A DNA stretch of 64,000 bases from Clostridia bacterium (GTDB lineage: Bacteria > Bacillota > Clostridia > Christensenellales > Aristaeellaceae): contig JAFUTW010000038.1 in assembly GCA_017484085.1 (NCBI GenBank), positions 21,738-85,737 on the forward strand, read 5' to 3'. The notes beneath the pieces are model-generated. The model did no database searches and had not been told where the DNA came from. It was given only the letters and a program-made list of their open reading frames with translations. Each line of letters begins with the position of its first letter. The stretch's first letter is position 1. The position numbers and the translations under genes were made by a program. This document shows positions 1 to 8,067 of this stretch, in pieces.

Positions 1-369
1 CAGGAATGGCAGCGTCTTCTTTTGACGAACATCCTCGGCAAGAACGACGAAGGCCTCTGGACGCACACGAAGTTCGGGTATGCAGTCCCGCGCCGAAACG
101 GCAAGAACGAAGTCGTTGCAATGCGCGAGCTGTACGGCCTTCGCGAGGGTGAAAAGATCCTTCATACCGCGCACAGGACGACGACCAGCCGGTCGGCATG
201 GGAGCGCCTGTGTCAGCTGCTGGACGATGCCGGAATCGAATACAAGGCCACGGGTGCGCTGGGGCAGGAAAGCATCCGGCTTCCGGGAATGAACCTAACG
301 GCAAATATGCCCCAGATCGGGATAAAAAATCGCAGACAAGGGATAACCCTTTATCTGCGACTCTTATAG
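1..369 (+). pseudogene. Phage terminase large subunit, truncated remnant
   Basis: The reading frame is open from base 1, so the 5' end lies outside the window. It encodes a typical N-terminal ATPase part of a phage large terminase: the Walker A-like stretch PRRNGKNE, then GEKILHTAHRTTTSRSAWE and QESIRLPG. In this family the next segment should carry the Walker B acidic residues. Here similarity stops around base 290, and about 25 unrelated residues follow to a stop at 367-369, running through the terminator of the neighbouring minus-strand operon. Full-length terminases have roughly 450-600 residues, so this is a broken gene, probably the scar of a decayed prophage. The family call rests on motif recognition only. 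Confidence 0.72.
323..360 (-). terminator. Intrinsic terminator of the VTC/DUF4956/CotH operon
   Basis: On the minus strand a 13-bp stem (360-347 with 342-330, one mismatch and one bulge) with a short ATAA-type loop is followed by six T residues (328-323). It lies 34 bases past the VTC-domain stop codon and inside the 3' part of the terminase remnant. Confidence 0.85.
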
Positions 370-393
370 CTGTAAATCTGAGAAGGACCGGCC

Positions 394-1101
394 TTAATAC
401 TCTTTATTCTCGTACCTTCTGCACCAGACATACTTGCTGACGGCGCTGCGCTGCGCGGTAATGCCGCTCAGCACGGTCTGAAGATAGGAGGGGAGAAACT
501 CGTCGTATTTGACTTCCAGGATCTCCACCGGATCATCAAAGACCGGATAGGTGGGCAGTGCTGCATTGAACAGATCATGCGAAAAGAGGCCGGTGCGCAA
601 ATGCTTGTCAAAGGTGATGCGCACCTCTTCCGCTTCGTGGATGTAGGCTTCCCGCACATAATCCACGATGACGGCCGGACGGAGCAGGCGGGTCTTCATC
701 TCCCGGTAAACATCGTGGAGGAGAGGATGCTTCATCCGCTGCAGGCCTTCCGGATCGCCGGCGATCAGCTGGTCCGCGAGATCGCGCGGGATGCTGACAC
801 TCTGCTTGGAGATGAGATCGCCGAGCTTGTGCTTGCATTCCAGCTTGATGACCCGGTCGCTGAAATTGTAGATCCGGATCCGGTACTTCTTTCGCATGCC
901 GACACCGGCGATCTTCTCCTCCAGGGCCTGATCATCGAAGGTGTCGAAGTACAGGGAACGGATGACATACTCATTGTTCCGATCTCCGTTCGGGTCCGGC
1001 GTGAGCAGCGGTTTCAGGATGCCCCGCAGAACGCCGAGCTCGGCCGGAGTAATCAGATACTTCAGCTCATGGCGCAGGGGCATGCTGCGAATCGTAGGCA
1101 T
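394..1101 (-). CDS. VTC-domain (polyphosphate polymerase-like) protein
   Basis: A 235-residue cytoplasmic protein of the VTC/CYTH tunnel-fold family. Visible family motifs in order are RHELKY near the N-terminus, RSLYFDT, KYRIRIYN, KLECK, ILEVKYDEFLP and the closing SKYV. The alternating basic and acidic residues are those that line the triphosphate-binding tunnel. In yeast, VTC domains make polyphosphate; the role of short bacterial versions beside DUF4956 and CotH genes is not established. The start has AAAGGAG five bases upstream. It is the last gene of a minus-strand operon, 11 bases after the DUF4956 gene, and a terminator follows. Confidence 0.88.
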   Translation of the reverse strand: MPTIRSMPLRHELKYLITPAELGVLRGILKPLLTPDPNGDRNNEYVIRSLYFDTFDDQALEEKIAGVGMRKKYRIRIYNFSDRVIKLECKHKLGDLISKQSVSIPRDLADQLIAGDPEGLQRMKHPLLHDVYREMKTRLLRPAVIVDYVREAYIHEAEEVRITFDKHLRTGLFSHDLFNAALPTYPVFDDPVEILEVKYDEFLPSYLQTVLSGITAQRSAVSKYVWCRRYENKEY

Positions 1102-1112
1102 AGGCGCTCCTT

Positions 1113-1787
1113 TTAGTTGCCGGCTTCAGACTGGCAGGCGATCAGCGTTGCGCTGTGGACGCCATTGGTGTCAAGCAGCTTGTTGACGATATCCAGACGC
1201 TCGCGAAGCTGTACTTCAACGGTCAGTTCCACGCCGCCGGCCGTGACGGATTTGCTGCGCAACCGCTGAACCTTGATGCGGCGGACGTGATCCATGACGG
1301 CATCCTCTGCATCCTGGGCGTAGTGGATGACGAGCAGGAAGGTGTTGGGAGAGCGCAGGCGGAAGAAGGTCAGCAGCAGCATGACGATGGAAATGCCCGC
1401 GACTACGACCAATGCGATGGTGTACAGCTCAGCGCCCAGAAGGATGCCCATCGTAAGCGACCAGAACATGTAGGCGGTATCGAGCGGATCCTTGACGGCC
1501 GTACGGAAACGGACAATGGAGAGGGCGCCGACCATACCCATTGAAAGAGCGATGTTAGACTTGATACACATGACGACAGGCGTCGTGATCATGCAGAGCA
1601 TGATGAGCGTAGTGGAAAACGAAGGGGAATAGAGCACCCCGCGGAAGGTCTTGCGGTAGACCAGCGCGATGATGAGCCCGACGAGGAAGCCCATCGCCAG
1701 GGCCAGCACCATCTTCATGGGGGTGAGACTGGCCATCTGCTGGGAAAACCATTCATTTACGCTGGCGTCGTTGATTAAGCTTTTCAT
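1113..1787 (-). CDS. DUF4956 family membrane protein
   Basis: A 224-residue integral membrane protein. Three to four hydrophobic segments are visible between about residues 22 and 145, and the family signature GMVGALSIVRFRTAVKDP lies in the middle. A soluble C-terminal domain of about 75 residues follows. The molecular function is unknown; members are regularly encoded between CotH-type and VTC-domain proteins, as here, which suggests one membrane-linked pathway. The ATG has AGGAGG nine bases upstream. It sits 35 bases after the CotH gene and 11 bases before the VTC gene, so co-transcription is likely. Confidence 0.88.
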   Translation of the reverse strand: MKSLINDASVNEWFSQQMASLTPMKMVLALAMGFLVGLIIALVYRKTFRGVLYSPSFSTTLIMLCMITTPVVMCIKSNIALSMGMVGALSIVRFRTAVKDPLDTAYMFWSLTMGILLGAELYTIALVVVAGISIVMLLLTFFRLRSPNTFLLVIHYAQDAEDAVMDHVRRIKVQRLRSKSVTAGGVELTVEVQLRERLDIVNKLLDTNGVHSATLIACQSEAGN

Positions 1788-1822
1788 TAACAGATACCTC
1801 CTAATGATGTGTAATGACTGAT

Positions 1823-4800
1823 TTATTCTTCCGGTTTATCCGGACAGGGTCCGAAGTAGGATTCCATTTGTACATCACTCAGCTTGAAATAAGATTGAAT
1901 CTCCTGGTACATGTACCAGGGACGCCGGGTGAAGATACGGGTCAGCGCGCGTTCACAGCGGGTCACCCAGTAGTTGTAGCCGCCTTCCGGATTCTTCGGC
2001 TGGTCGAAGCTGATCTTCGGATGGACTTCCGCGGCCCAGCGCTGCATGTGCATCTGCATTTCCGGCTTGATTTCGGCAATCATGCTGTTGAACAGCCGGG
2101 TGAGGTAATCCGTGGTAAACACCGTCTGGAAATAATGGCCGTAACGCGTGAGGAAGCGGTCCTGTATCTCCGGGACTTTGATGAGATGGCGGATGAGGAC
2201 GTTGCTCTTGATCTTCTGGGCGCCCATGCCTTTATCGTTCAGCACGTAAGCGACGCCGCCGCTCAGTTTTCCGCGGCTCACCGTTACGTTGAAGAAGCCC
2301 CAGTCAGAGTCATAGAAGAGGTAGCGCCACTTTCCGTCCCCGGATTTGGCGTTTCGGTAGAAGCGGATGTTGCCGGGGTCGGTATTGCCGAAGAAGGATT
2401 CGAAGATGAAGTAGTCGAGCATGTTGTCGATGTCGATCTGGGAGCAGACATACTCGTATGCCGCTTTGTCATTGACGAGATCGTGGCTCTCCACGTACTC
2501 GACCAGCTTTTTGTAATCCCGGTTGGTTCCCTGCTTGACCTGCGTGGAACTGGTGCCGCTGGATTCCAGCATGTCGATATCGCCGGGATTCTCCCAGCCC
2601 TCATGCTGTGCGACCATCTTGACGCCTGCACGCTCGCGCATGTTGTAGTGGCCCCAGTACTGACCGTTGATGTAGACGATGACCGGATTCCACGCCTGGG
2701 TCACGACGCTGCTGCCGGAGGCATCGATGATGCGGGCCTGCATGCCGTCGATGACGCGTGTATACAGGCCGTCCTGGCCGCCGTTGCGCAGCACGAAGCT
2801 TGCGTAACTGTCATACGGCCTGTCAGAGAAGAGGGGATAGTTGAAGCGGTCGACGCCGTATTGTCCATCCGCCTTAATGTAAAGGCTTTTCTGCGGCATG
2901 TCAAGGGAAAACTGTCCCATGACGCGGAAGGTCATGCCCTGGCTGAAGCGCTGCACACGGTCGTTGTCATAATACTCGACCCAGCCGCCGAACCAGTTCT
3001 TCTGCCAGTAGGTCGCATTTTTCCACGGCGTTTTCTGCGCCTCGCGGTCCAGCGTGGGGCCGTCTGCGAACATGCCCGTTTCGTCATTCCAGAGGTTGTT
3101 CGGATCGGTCGTGATGCACACGACGGGCATCGTGTGATAAACAGAGATGAGATAGGTCTGGGAGACGACCTGGGAGGGTTCGACGCCGTCCCGCCACGCG
3201 CGGGCGCGGATGACGGTGTTGGAACGGACCTCGATCGGACCGGTATAGAGCTCGGATGAGAGGGTCGGGTCGCTTCCGTCGGTGGTATAACGGACGACGC
3301 TGTCAGCAGGGACGGAGAGGGTCACGCCGTTGCTTCCCTCGAGCGGGCGCTCAAAAAGTCCGCCAACAGTTACAAAAGCCGGGGTGTCGGCAAAGCCGAT
3401 GAAGCCTTCGCCGTTAGGCGCGCCTGGGGTAGGGACCGTATAGTAAAAAAGACCGGCCTGGCCCAGCGTTCTGCCGTAAGAGTTGTCGTCATAGAGCTGG
3501 GGAACGACGACTTTATCAAGGATCTTCCCTTCCGGGGTGGAGAGGCAGACCGTTTCCCCGGACTGCTTGAGGCCGTAATTCGTAAAGGTGTAGACGCCGG
3601 CCTTGCTCGTCTGCGTCTTGTCACAGTGGATGACGATGTAGCTGTTGTTCTCGATGGTGATATCGGGGAACTGCCATTTCCGGGGCTTTTTGATATTATC
3701 GGACAGGCCGTACCCTTTCAGGTTGACTGCCTGTCCGCTCATGTTATAGATTTCAATGTAATCATAGAAGTAGTTGACGCCGGGCGTGTGCGTTTTGGTA
3801 TTGCCCGTCATGACTTCTGTGATGTAAAGCCCCGATGTGTTCGCCAGACAGAGCTTTGTATCCATGGCGATCTCACTGGTGTGCGTATTGGGCAGCCCGG
3901 GCGTCGGCTGGGTAAACCGCTTGAAGACCTCGGGGTTGTTGGTCTCGTCCCGGCCCCAGGACTCGTCGGCGCCGAGCAGATCGTAACTGACGAGATCCAC
4001 CATGCGCCCCTGGATATCGGAGAGGATGACCGTCTCTGCGTTGCTGCGCAGGCGGAAGCTTGCGTGAGGCCATCCGCCGTCGGCTGCCGCACGGTTTTTG
4101 CCGGAAGCAAAGACGACGTAGTAGCCGCCCGGAGCGATGGTGGCGCCGGCCGGGAAGCGCCATTTGACACGGCTCTCCGTGTTGTCGCTGAGCGCGTAAT
4201 TGGAGAGATCGATAGGGGACGTGGAGTTGTTGTGCAGCTCGATCCAGTCCGGATACTCACCGTCCTCGTCCTGCAGGGTCGTAATCGAACTGGCGCAGAT
4301 TTCGTTGATGACGAGGCTGCCGGCTGTCAGAAGGGTAGAGGCGCGGAACTCGGCGTAACCCTCCTGTGTATTGCCGTATCCGGGTGTGTACTGTTCGGTG
4401 ATGATGTACCGGTCATCGCCGATCCAGCAATAGCTCATATTGGCATCCATCGCGGGAACTTCGACAGTCTCGTAAGCGACGCCGTCTGTCCCGAACAGGA
4501 AGAGCTTGTCTCCTGCGCTAGAAAGCTTGAAGTTGGCGTGATACGCTTTGCCGATTTCGTTTTGCGTACTGTCGGAAGCGAACACGATGATGTGCTCTCC
4601 GGGCGCCGCCGTCACATCCGGGAAAACGAAGATGATCTTGTCCTCCCGGTCGCTGAGACCGTATCCGCCGATGCGGATGTAGTCCGAGGAGGTGTTGGTG
4701 AGCTCGATCCAATCCGGGAAGGAGCCGGTTTCATCCGGGAAAGCGCTCCGGTTGGAGGACATGACCTCCGTAATGCGCAGCCGGCGGTCGCCTGTCCCGG

Positions 4801-4999
4801 CTTCTGCCGGTTCGATCTCGGTACCGGAGACGTTGGCTGCAGGAGCCGGAGCGATCCGGGGAGCGAAGACGACCAGCGCGGCGAGGGCCGCACACAGGAT
4901 AATAAGATAGGCCAGCGTATATTTCTTCGGCTTTTCCCGCCGCAGATGCTTGCGCATGGGCTTCTTCGGGAGACCGCCGCGGGTTCTTCGTTTTTGCAT
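1823..4999 (-). CDS. CotH kinase family surface protein with lamin-tail domains
   Basis: A 1,058-residue secreted or membrane-anchored protein. A basic N-terminus is followed by one transmembrane segment (about 28-46). Three lamin-tail domains follow, beginning near residues 74 (LRITEVMSSN), 229 (LVINEICASS) and 390 (LYITEVMTGN), each with a WIEL- or YIEI-type strand and a GLSD or ALSD turn. A chitobiase C-terminal-like domain (about 549-602, RYTTDGSDPT) leads into a CotH domain (about 625-1020) with FFGNTDPGNIRFYRN and the DSDWGFF metal-binding segment. CotH of Bacillus spores is an atypical protein kinase; the substrate here is unknown. AAAGGA lies seven bases before the ATG. It is the first gene of the CotH-DUF4956-VTC operon. 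Confidence 0.9.
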   Translation of the reverse strand: MQKRRTRGGLPKKPMRKHLRREKPKKYTLAYLIILCAALAALVVFAPRIAPAPAANVSGTEIEPAEAGTGDRRLRITEVMSSNRSAFPDETGSFPDWIELTNTSSDYIRIGGYGLSDREDKIIFVFPDVTAAPGEHIIVFASDSTQNEIGKAYHANFKLSSAGDKLFLFGTDGVAYETVEVPAMDANMSYCWIGDDRYIITEQYTPGYGNTQEGYAEFRASTLLTAGSLVINEICASSITTLQDEDGEYPDWIELHNNSTSPIDLSNYALSDNTESRVKWRFPAGATIAPGGYYVVFASGKNRAAADGGWPHASFRLRSNAETVILSDIQGRMVDLVSYDLLGADESWGRDETNNPEVFKRFTQPTPGLPNTHTSEIAMDTKLCLANTSGLYITEVMTGNTKTHTPGVNYFYDYIEIYNMSGQAVNLKGYGLSDNIKKPRKWQFPDITIENNSYIVIHCDKTQTSKAGVYTFTNYGLKQSGETVCLSTPEGKILDKVVVPQLYDDNSYGRTLGQAGLFYYTVPTPGAPNGEGFIGFADTPAFVTVGGLFERPLEGSNGVTLSVPADSVVRYTTDGSDPTLSSELYTGPIEVRSNTVIRARAWRDGVEPSQVVSQTYLISVYHTMPVVCITTDPNNLWNDETGMFADGPTLDREAQKTPWKNATYWQKNWFGGWVEYYDNDRVQRFSQGMTFRVMGQFSLDMPQKSLYIKADGQYGVDRFNYPLFSDRPYDSYASFVLRNGGQDGLYTRVIDGMQARIIDASGSSVVTQAWNPVIVYINGQYWGHYNMRERAGVKMVAQHEGWENPGDIDMLESSGTSSTQVKQGTNRDYKKLVEYVESHDLVNDKAAYEYVCSQIDIDNMLDYFIFESFFGNTDPGNIRFYRNAKSGDGKWRYLFYDSDWGFFNVTVSRGKLSGGVAYVLNDKGMGAQKIKSNVLIRHLIKVPEIQDRFLTRYGHYFQTVFTTDYLTRLFNSMIAEIKPEMQMHMQRWAAEVHPKISFDQPKNPEGGYNYWVTRCERALTRIFTRRPWYMYQEIQSYFKLSDVQMESYFGPCPDKPEE

Positions 5000-5034
5000 G
5001 GAAAGATCCTTTCAATCGAAAATGCAGATAAACT

Positions 5035-5063
5035 ATTATATCATTGAAAACGTGCGGAGAAAA
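5035..5063 (-). promoter_or_regulatory. Possible promoter for the CotH operon
   Basis: On the minus strand a perfect TATAAT (5040-5035) lies 36 bases before the CotH start codon. The -35 position, 17 bp upstream, reads TTTTCT and is weak, so this may only supplement read-through from the caspase gene upstream. Confidence 0.45.
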
Positions 5064-5111
5064 GACGGGAAATTCTTTTACTTGTTAAATATTGTTTAAT
5101 TTCTGCGCTGC

Positions 5112-6497
5112 TCAGGGGGTGTCCGTCGTCAGGGATACCTCATAGGAAGAAGCACCCCAGAGGTCTTCAACTTCGATGCGGAGCACGCTGCCGGGGGGAA
5201 GGAAGCGCCTGGGCGGAAAAGAAAGGGAGAGCGTATTCGCCCCGTCAGCTGAAGGGCGGTACAGATAGCCGGTGAGCAGAGGAACTTCTTCCTGCATGAG
5301 GCTTCTCGAGAAAACGGAGCAGAGCACCGGCTGACGGGCAGACAGGCGCAGCGCAAGGCCGCGCCCCTCGGGGGAGATGGCGCCGGAGAGACTGAGACCG
5401 GCACGGTTATCCGGGCTGTTGGAGCAAAGGGCAAACAGCTTTTCAGAGCACAGCAGCAGGGCGTCTTCCTCAACGGAGAAAACCTGCAGGATGAAATAGT
5501 CTCCGATAAGCGCATCCGCATCCAAAGAGAAGCTGCGGGTCATCCTCCCGGGCTGCAGCGCAGGATCGGACGGCTCCCGGACGCTGAAAGCTCCGGCCCA
5601 GTCCCAGCCGCGATCGGTATACTCGATCAGCCGGTAGAGGATACTGACAGGCCGCCGGAGGGTAAAGGAGAAGGAAAGCGTACACGCATCGCGCGCAAGG
5701 AGTTGCTGGCCGTAAGAAAAATCCGTCAGCGGACACAGAGGGGCGGCGCCCTTGACGGAGGGCAGGACCAGAGTATCGGCGCAGTTGGAAGAGATCTGCA
5801 CGGTAGACGAGGGAAGAGCGTGCAGAAGCTGGTGGTAAACCTCATCCAGGGTGACCTTCCGGTCCCCGTTCCGGTCGGCTTCCGCCGGCCCGTACAGACC
5901 CAGCGCGGTGCAGAAGGAAGAGGCAAAGTAGGAAAGCGCTCCGCTCTGCACGCCTTCGCCGAGATAATACCATGCGGCTTCCGAAGAGGAAGACGAGGTC
6001 AGGACGCTGAGGGAGGGTTGATCCTCTGTCAGGTACGACAAAACAGCGCCGGAATGACAGGCATCCAGGATCAGCAGCGTCTGCCCCGGCAGCGAGGCAA
6101 GCAGGCGCAGGAGCGCCCCGGCGGAAACCGCCTCTTCCTCCGCTCCGTCGGAGAGGATCAGCTGATAGCCGCCGTCTTCAGACAGAACGCCATGTGTGCA
6201 GAGATAAAAGACAGAAAGGTCATCCACCTGTGCGCCGGAGAAAAAGGAGAGGGTGACGGCAGACAGAGCGTCGAAGCTGCTCAGCGTACCGTCCTCAACA
6301 TCAAGGCTGTCGCCCGTAACACCGGAAGCAGAAAAGACGGAGGCCAGGAACTGCAGATTGCCGGAGGCCTCATAGCCCAGGGAGGGGTAGGACGCAAATT
6401 CCCGGCAGGAGGTGAGCAGGACCCGGGTCTGACCCAGGACGGGGGCCTGCAGAAGCAGTAAAAGCAGAACTGTGCATAGAAACGCGAATCGCCGCAA
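5112..6497 (-). CDS. Secreted caspase-like (C14 family) cysteine protease
   Basis: A 461-residue predicted extracytoplasmic protease. I place the start at the TTG at 6497: AAAGGAGG lies eight bases upstream, and translation from there begins at once with a signal peptide (two arginines, a long leucine run, then an A-P-V-L-G-Q cleavage region). The upstream ATG at 6536 overlaps the -10 element and cannot be used. The caspase/metacaspase fold shows a catalytic histidine (H102, LCTHG) and cysteine (C147, LILDACHSGA). An EF-hand-like loop, DRNGDRKVTLDE, suggests calcium dependence. The C-terminal half, about 200 residues, has beta-rich character and no match I recognise. No terminator separates it from the CotH gene 112 bases downstream, so the two may be co-expressed. 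Confidence 0.8.
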   Translation of the reverse strand: MRRFAFLCTVLLLLLLQAPVLGQTRVLLTSCREFASYPSLGYEASGNLQFLASVFSASGVTGDSLDVEDGTLSSFDALSAVTLSFFSGAQVDDLSVFYLCTHGVLSEDGGYQLILSDGAEEEAVSAGALLRLLASLPGQTLLILDACHSGAVLSYLTEDQPSLSVLTSSSSSEAAWYYLGEGVQSGALSYFASSFCTALGLYGPAEADRNGDRKVTLDEVYHQLLHALPSSTVQISSNCADTLVLPSVKGAAPLCPLTDFSYGQQLLARDACTLSFSFTLRRPVSILYRLIEYTDRGWDWAGAFSVREPSDPALQPGRMTRSFSLDADALIGDYFILQVFSVEEDALLLCSEKLFALCSNSPDNRAGLSLSGAISPEGRGLALRLSARQPVLCSVFSRSLMQEEVPLLTGYLYRPSADGANTLSLSFPPRRFLPPGSVLRIEVEDLWGASSYEVSLTTDTP

Positions 6498-6534
6498 ATC
6501 TGCAGGCCTCCTTTCATCGATCCTATATGAGGTC

Positions 6535-6563
6535 ATTTTACTCCGGCAGATGAGAGAATTCAA
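6535..6563 (-). promoter_or_regulatory. Promoter of the caspase-like gene
   Basis: On the minus strand TTGAAT (6563-6558) and TAAAAT (6540-6535) are separated by 17 bp. This leaves a leader of about 30 bases to the TTG start at 6497. Confidence 0.75.
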
Positions 6564-6579
6564 CCGGAGCGGAACAACT

Positions 6580-6609
6580 AAAAAAGCACAGGCTGATGAA
6601 AGCCTGTGC
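6580..6609 (-). terminator. Intrinsic terminator after the TetR gene
   Basis: On the minus strand GCACAGGC (6609-6602) pairs perfectly with GCCTGTGC (6593-6586) across an 8-base loop, followed by six T residues. It closes the TetR transcript 15 bases after its stop codon. Confidence 0.9.
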
Positions 6610-6624
6610 AAGAAAAACAGGAGG

Positions 6625-7158
6625 TCAATGGCGCCCAAAGACAGCCTCATAAGCTTTGGCAATGACTTCTTCCGGCTGATCGACCGTTTTTCCGGTCGCG
6701 ACCATGCAGGCCAGCCCGTGAACATAGATGTGCAGTTCTTCACAGGCTTGCAGGACAGCTTCCCGGGACAGGCCGGTCGATGCGCATTCGGCAGCAATTA
6801 CGGCTTCGGGCATCTGCATCAGAACGACGCAGGGATCTGTCTCCCTGACAGAAAGAAGATGAAGGAAGACCATTGGATAATCGGCTGCAAACCGGACATA
6901 TGCGCAGCAGCGCCCGATCTCGGAAAAACCTTCATTCTCTGCAGCGGCGAGTGCATTCCTGAAATCCTGGATGCCCTTTTCGATGAGCGCTTTGCGCAGG
7001 CCGCTCATATCCGGAAAATAACTGAACAGCGGCTGTGTGGAGCAGTTCAGCGCCTTGGATACGGAGCGGGCATTGACGGCGGTCATCCCGCCGCGGGCGA
7101 ACATCTCGTAGGCTTTATTCAGGATGATCTCTTGTGTAAATCTCTGTTTTGGCGGCAT
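6625..7158 (-). CDS. TetR/AcrR family transcriptional regulator
   Basis: A 177-residue DNA-binding repressor. I choose the ATG at 7158, which has AAAGGAG ten bases upstream; a longer frame reaches 7197 but lacks a good ribosome binding site. Residues 8-55 form the TetR helix-turn-helix (ILNKAYEMFARGGM, then ARSVSKALNCSTQPLFSYF). The rest is the helical ligand-binding and dimerisation domain, whose inducer cannot be predicted. It stands alone between its own promoter and terminator. A 14-bp palindrome over its -35 box suggests self-repression. Its other targets are not visible; the nearest divergent or adjacent genes do not share that palindrome. Confidence 0.88.
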   Translation of the reverse strand: MPPKQRFTQEIILNKAYEMFARGGMTAVNARSVSKALNCSTQPLFSYFPDMSGLRKALIEKGIQDFRNALAAAENEGFSEIGRCCAYVRFAADYPMVFLHLLSVRETDPCVVLMQMPEAVIAAECASTGLSREAVLQACEELHIYVHGLACMVATGKTVDQPEEVIAKAYEAVFGRH

Positions 7159-7277
7159 ATATTCCAGACTCCTTTGAATTTGTTGTGTGCGTGCCACTTG
7201 AAGAGAACGGCCTGTGTAAATAAATAATGATTGGATGCATGAAGGCTGAAGTCAAGGAATGACACGTTACAAAACAC

Positions 7278-7306
7278 ATTATATCTTAATCTGAATATAT
7301 ATTCAA
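7278..7306 (-). promoter_or_regulatory. Promoter of the TetR gene with overlapping palindromic operator
   Basis: On the minus strand TTGAAT (7306-7301), 17 bp, TATAAT (7283-7278). The perfect 14-bp palindrome TGAATATATATTCA (7292-7305) covers most of the -35 box and part of the spacer, a good position for an autoregulatory TetR operator. The leader to the start codon is about 110 bases. Confidence 0.78.
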
Positions 7307-7380
7307 GTGATATGTAAGAAGAATATCTTATTATCAACACATAAAAGCGTTATGATAAAGAATGAACGGAATAATTGGGG

Positions 7381-7414
7381 AAATAAAGAAAAGACGAGGA
7401 AAACCCTCGTCTTT
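7381..7414 (-). terminator. Intrinsic terminator after rpmE
   Basis: On the minus strand AAAGACGAGG (7414-7405) pairs with CCTCGTCTTT (7399-7390) around a 5-base loop, then a T-rich tail (TCTTTATTT). It lies about 30 bases after the L31 stop codon. Confidence 0.85.
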
Positions 7415-7446
7415 CATGCAGTCTTGGTTTCAGGCGATCAGCCGCA

Positions 7447-7644
7447 TCACAGGCCGTAACGCTTCTTGAAGCGATCGACACGTCCGCCGGTATCTACCAG
7501 CTTCTGCTTGCCGGTGTAGAACGGATGGCACTTGGAGCAGATTTCAACGCGAAGCTCTTTCTTCGTGGAACCCGTCACAAAAGTGTTGCCGCATACACAG
7601 GTGACCGTGGCCTTCTGGTACTTGGGATGGATACCCTCTTTCAT
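7447..7644 (-). CDS. rpmE: 50S ribosomal protein L31
   Basis: A 65-residue protein of the large ribosomal subunit, zinc-binding (type A) form. Zinc ligands are visible as C16, C18, C36 and C39 (CVCGNTF and [10 protein letters not shown]), followed by the conserved basic tail [15 protein letters not shown] choose the ATG at 7644, which is preceded by GAGAGAGG. A GTG three codons upstream overlaps that site and would give a slightly long protein. The cysteines mean expression is normally tied to adequate zinc. It is a single-gene unit with its own promoter, a hairpin leader and a terminator. Confidence 0.95.
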   Translation of the reverse strand: MKEGIHPKYQKATVTCVCGNTFVTGSTKKELRVEICSKCHPFYTGKQKLVDTGGRVDRFKKRYGL

Positions 7645-7673
7645 CGTTTTCACCTCTCTCGCCGCAATACTAT

Positions 7674-7708
7674 CGCATGAAAGGCAACCTTTAAAGCCTT
7701 CTCATGCG
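7674..7708 (-). promoter_or_regulatory. Candidate L31 leader hairpin upstream of rpmE
   Basis: In the rpmE leader the minus-strand arms 7708-7696 and 7685-7674 pair in 12 bp with a single bulged base around a 10-base loop. The hairpin ends about 15 bases before the ribosome binding site, the layout expected for an autogenous ribosomal-protein leader. L31 leaders of several classes are known; I could not test membership. Confidence 0.55.
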
Positions 7709-7728
7709 CCTAAACGGTGACAGTCCGC

Positions 7729-7757
7729 ATTATAAACACTTTGAGGCCTGAATGCAA
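7729..7757 (-). promoter_or_regulatory. Promoter of rpmE
   Basis: On the minus strand TTGCAT (7757-7752), 17 bp, TATAAT (7734-7729), giving a leader of about 80 bases. The stretch 7758-7980, between this promoter and the adhesin's, holds no gene I can support. Confidence 0.75.
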
Positions 7758-7981
7758 GCCCTATTTTGATTTCTGAGGCGGGTTTGATGAAGCTTTTGGC
7801 AAGAACAGGGCAAGACGTGTACATTGCTGCATCTGTTTGCTCAAAAGAGGCCGAAGTCTATTATAAAGCATAAAATATACCGCAAGTCTGTTTTGAATCA
7901 TCAGCCGCATCAGGGACAGAAAAAGGGTTGACATGCCAAGAAATGAAGACGACACAGAAAAATATTTAAGTTTGATTAATA

Positions 7982-8013
7982 TTGTATCTTTTAAAACAAG
8001 AAAACAGTATAAT
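7982..8013 (+). promoter_or_regulatory. Possible promoter of the giant adhesin gene
   Basis: A perfect TATAAT lies at 8008-8013, 54 bases before the adhesin start. The best -35 (TTGTAT, 7982-7987) is 20 bp away, which is long, so the promoter may need an activator. A consensus TTGACA at 7928-7933 has no matching -10. Confidence 0.4.
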
Positions 8014-8067
8014 AATAACACGAAACGATATTGGACAAATACATGCGCGGAAGGCGGAAGCAATAGA

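Noticed and set aside
1814-3259. Long plus-strand frame opposite the CotH gene
   Set aside because: It lies wholly antisense to a gene with clear domains, has no ribosome binding site and reads like a reverse translation of GC-rich codons. The same holds for 3626-5047.
6498-6797. Longer N-terminus for the caspase-like protein
   Set aside because: This stretch contains the promoter and the TetR terminator, so it cannot be translated from that transcript.
7757-7876. Short plus-strand frame of about 40 codons before the adhesin
   Set aside because: It has a protein-like amino-acid mix but no start with a ribosome binding site and no recognisable family; cannot be separated from chance.
7933-8067. 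Longer N-terminus for the adhesin
   Set aside because: It would include the -10 box and put 45 charged residues before a normal signal peptide; the ATG at 8068 has the better site.
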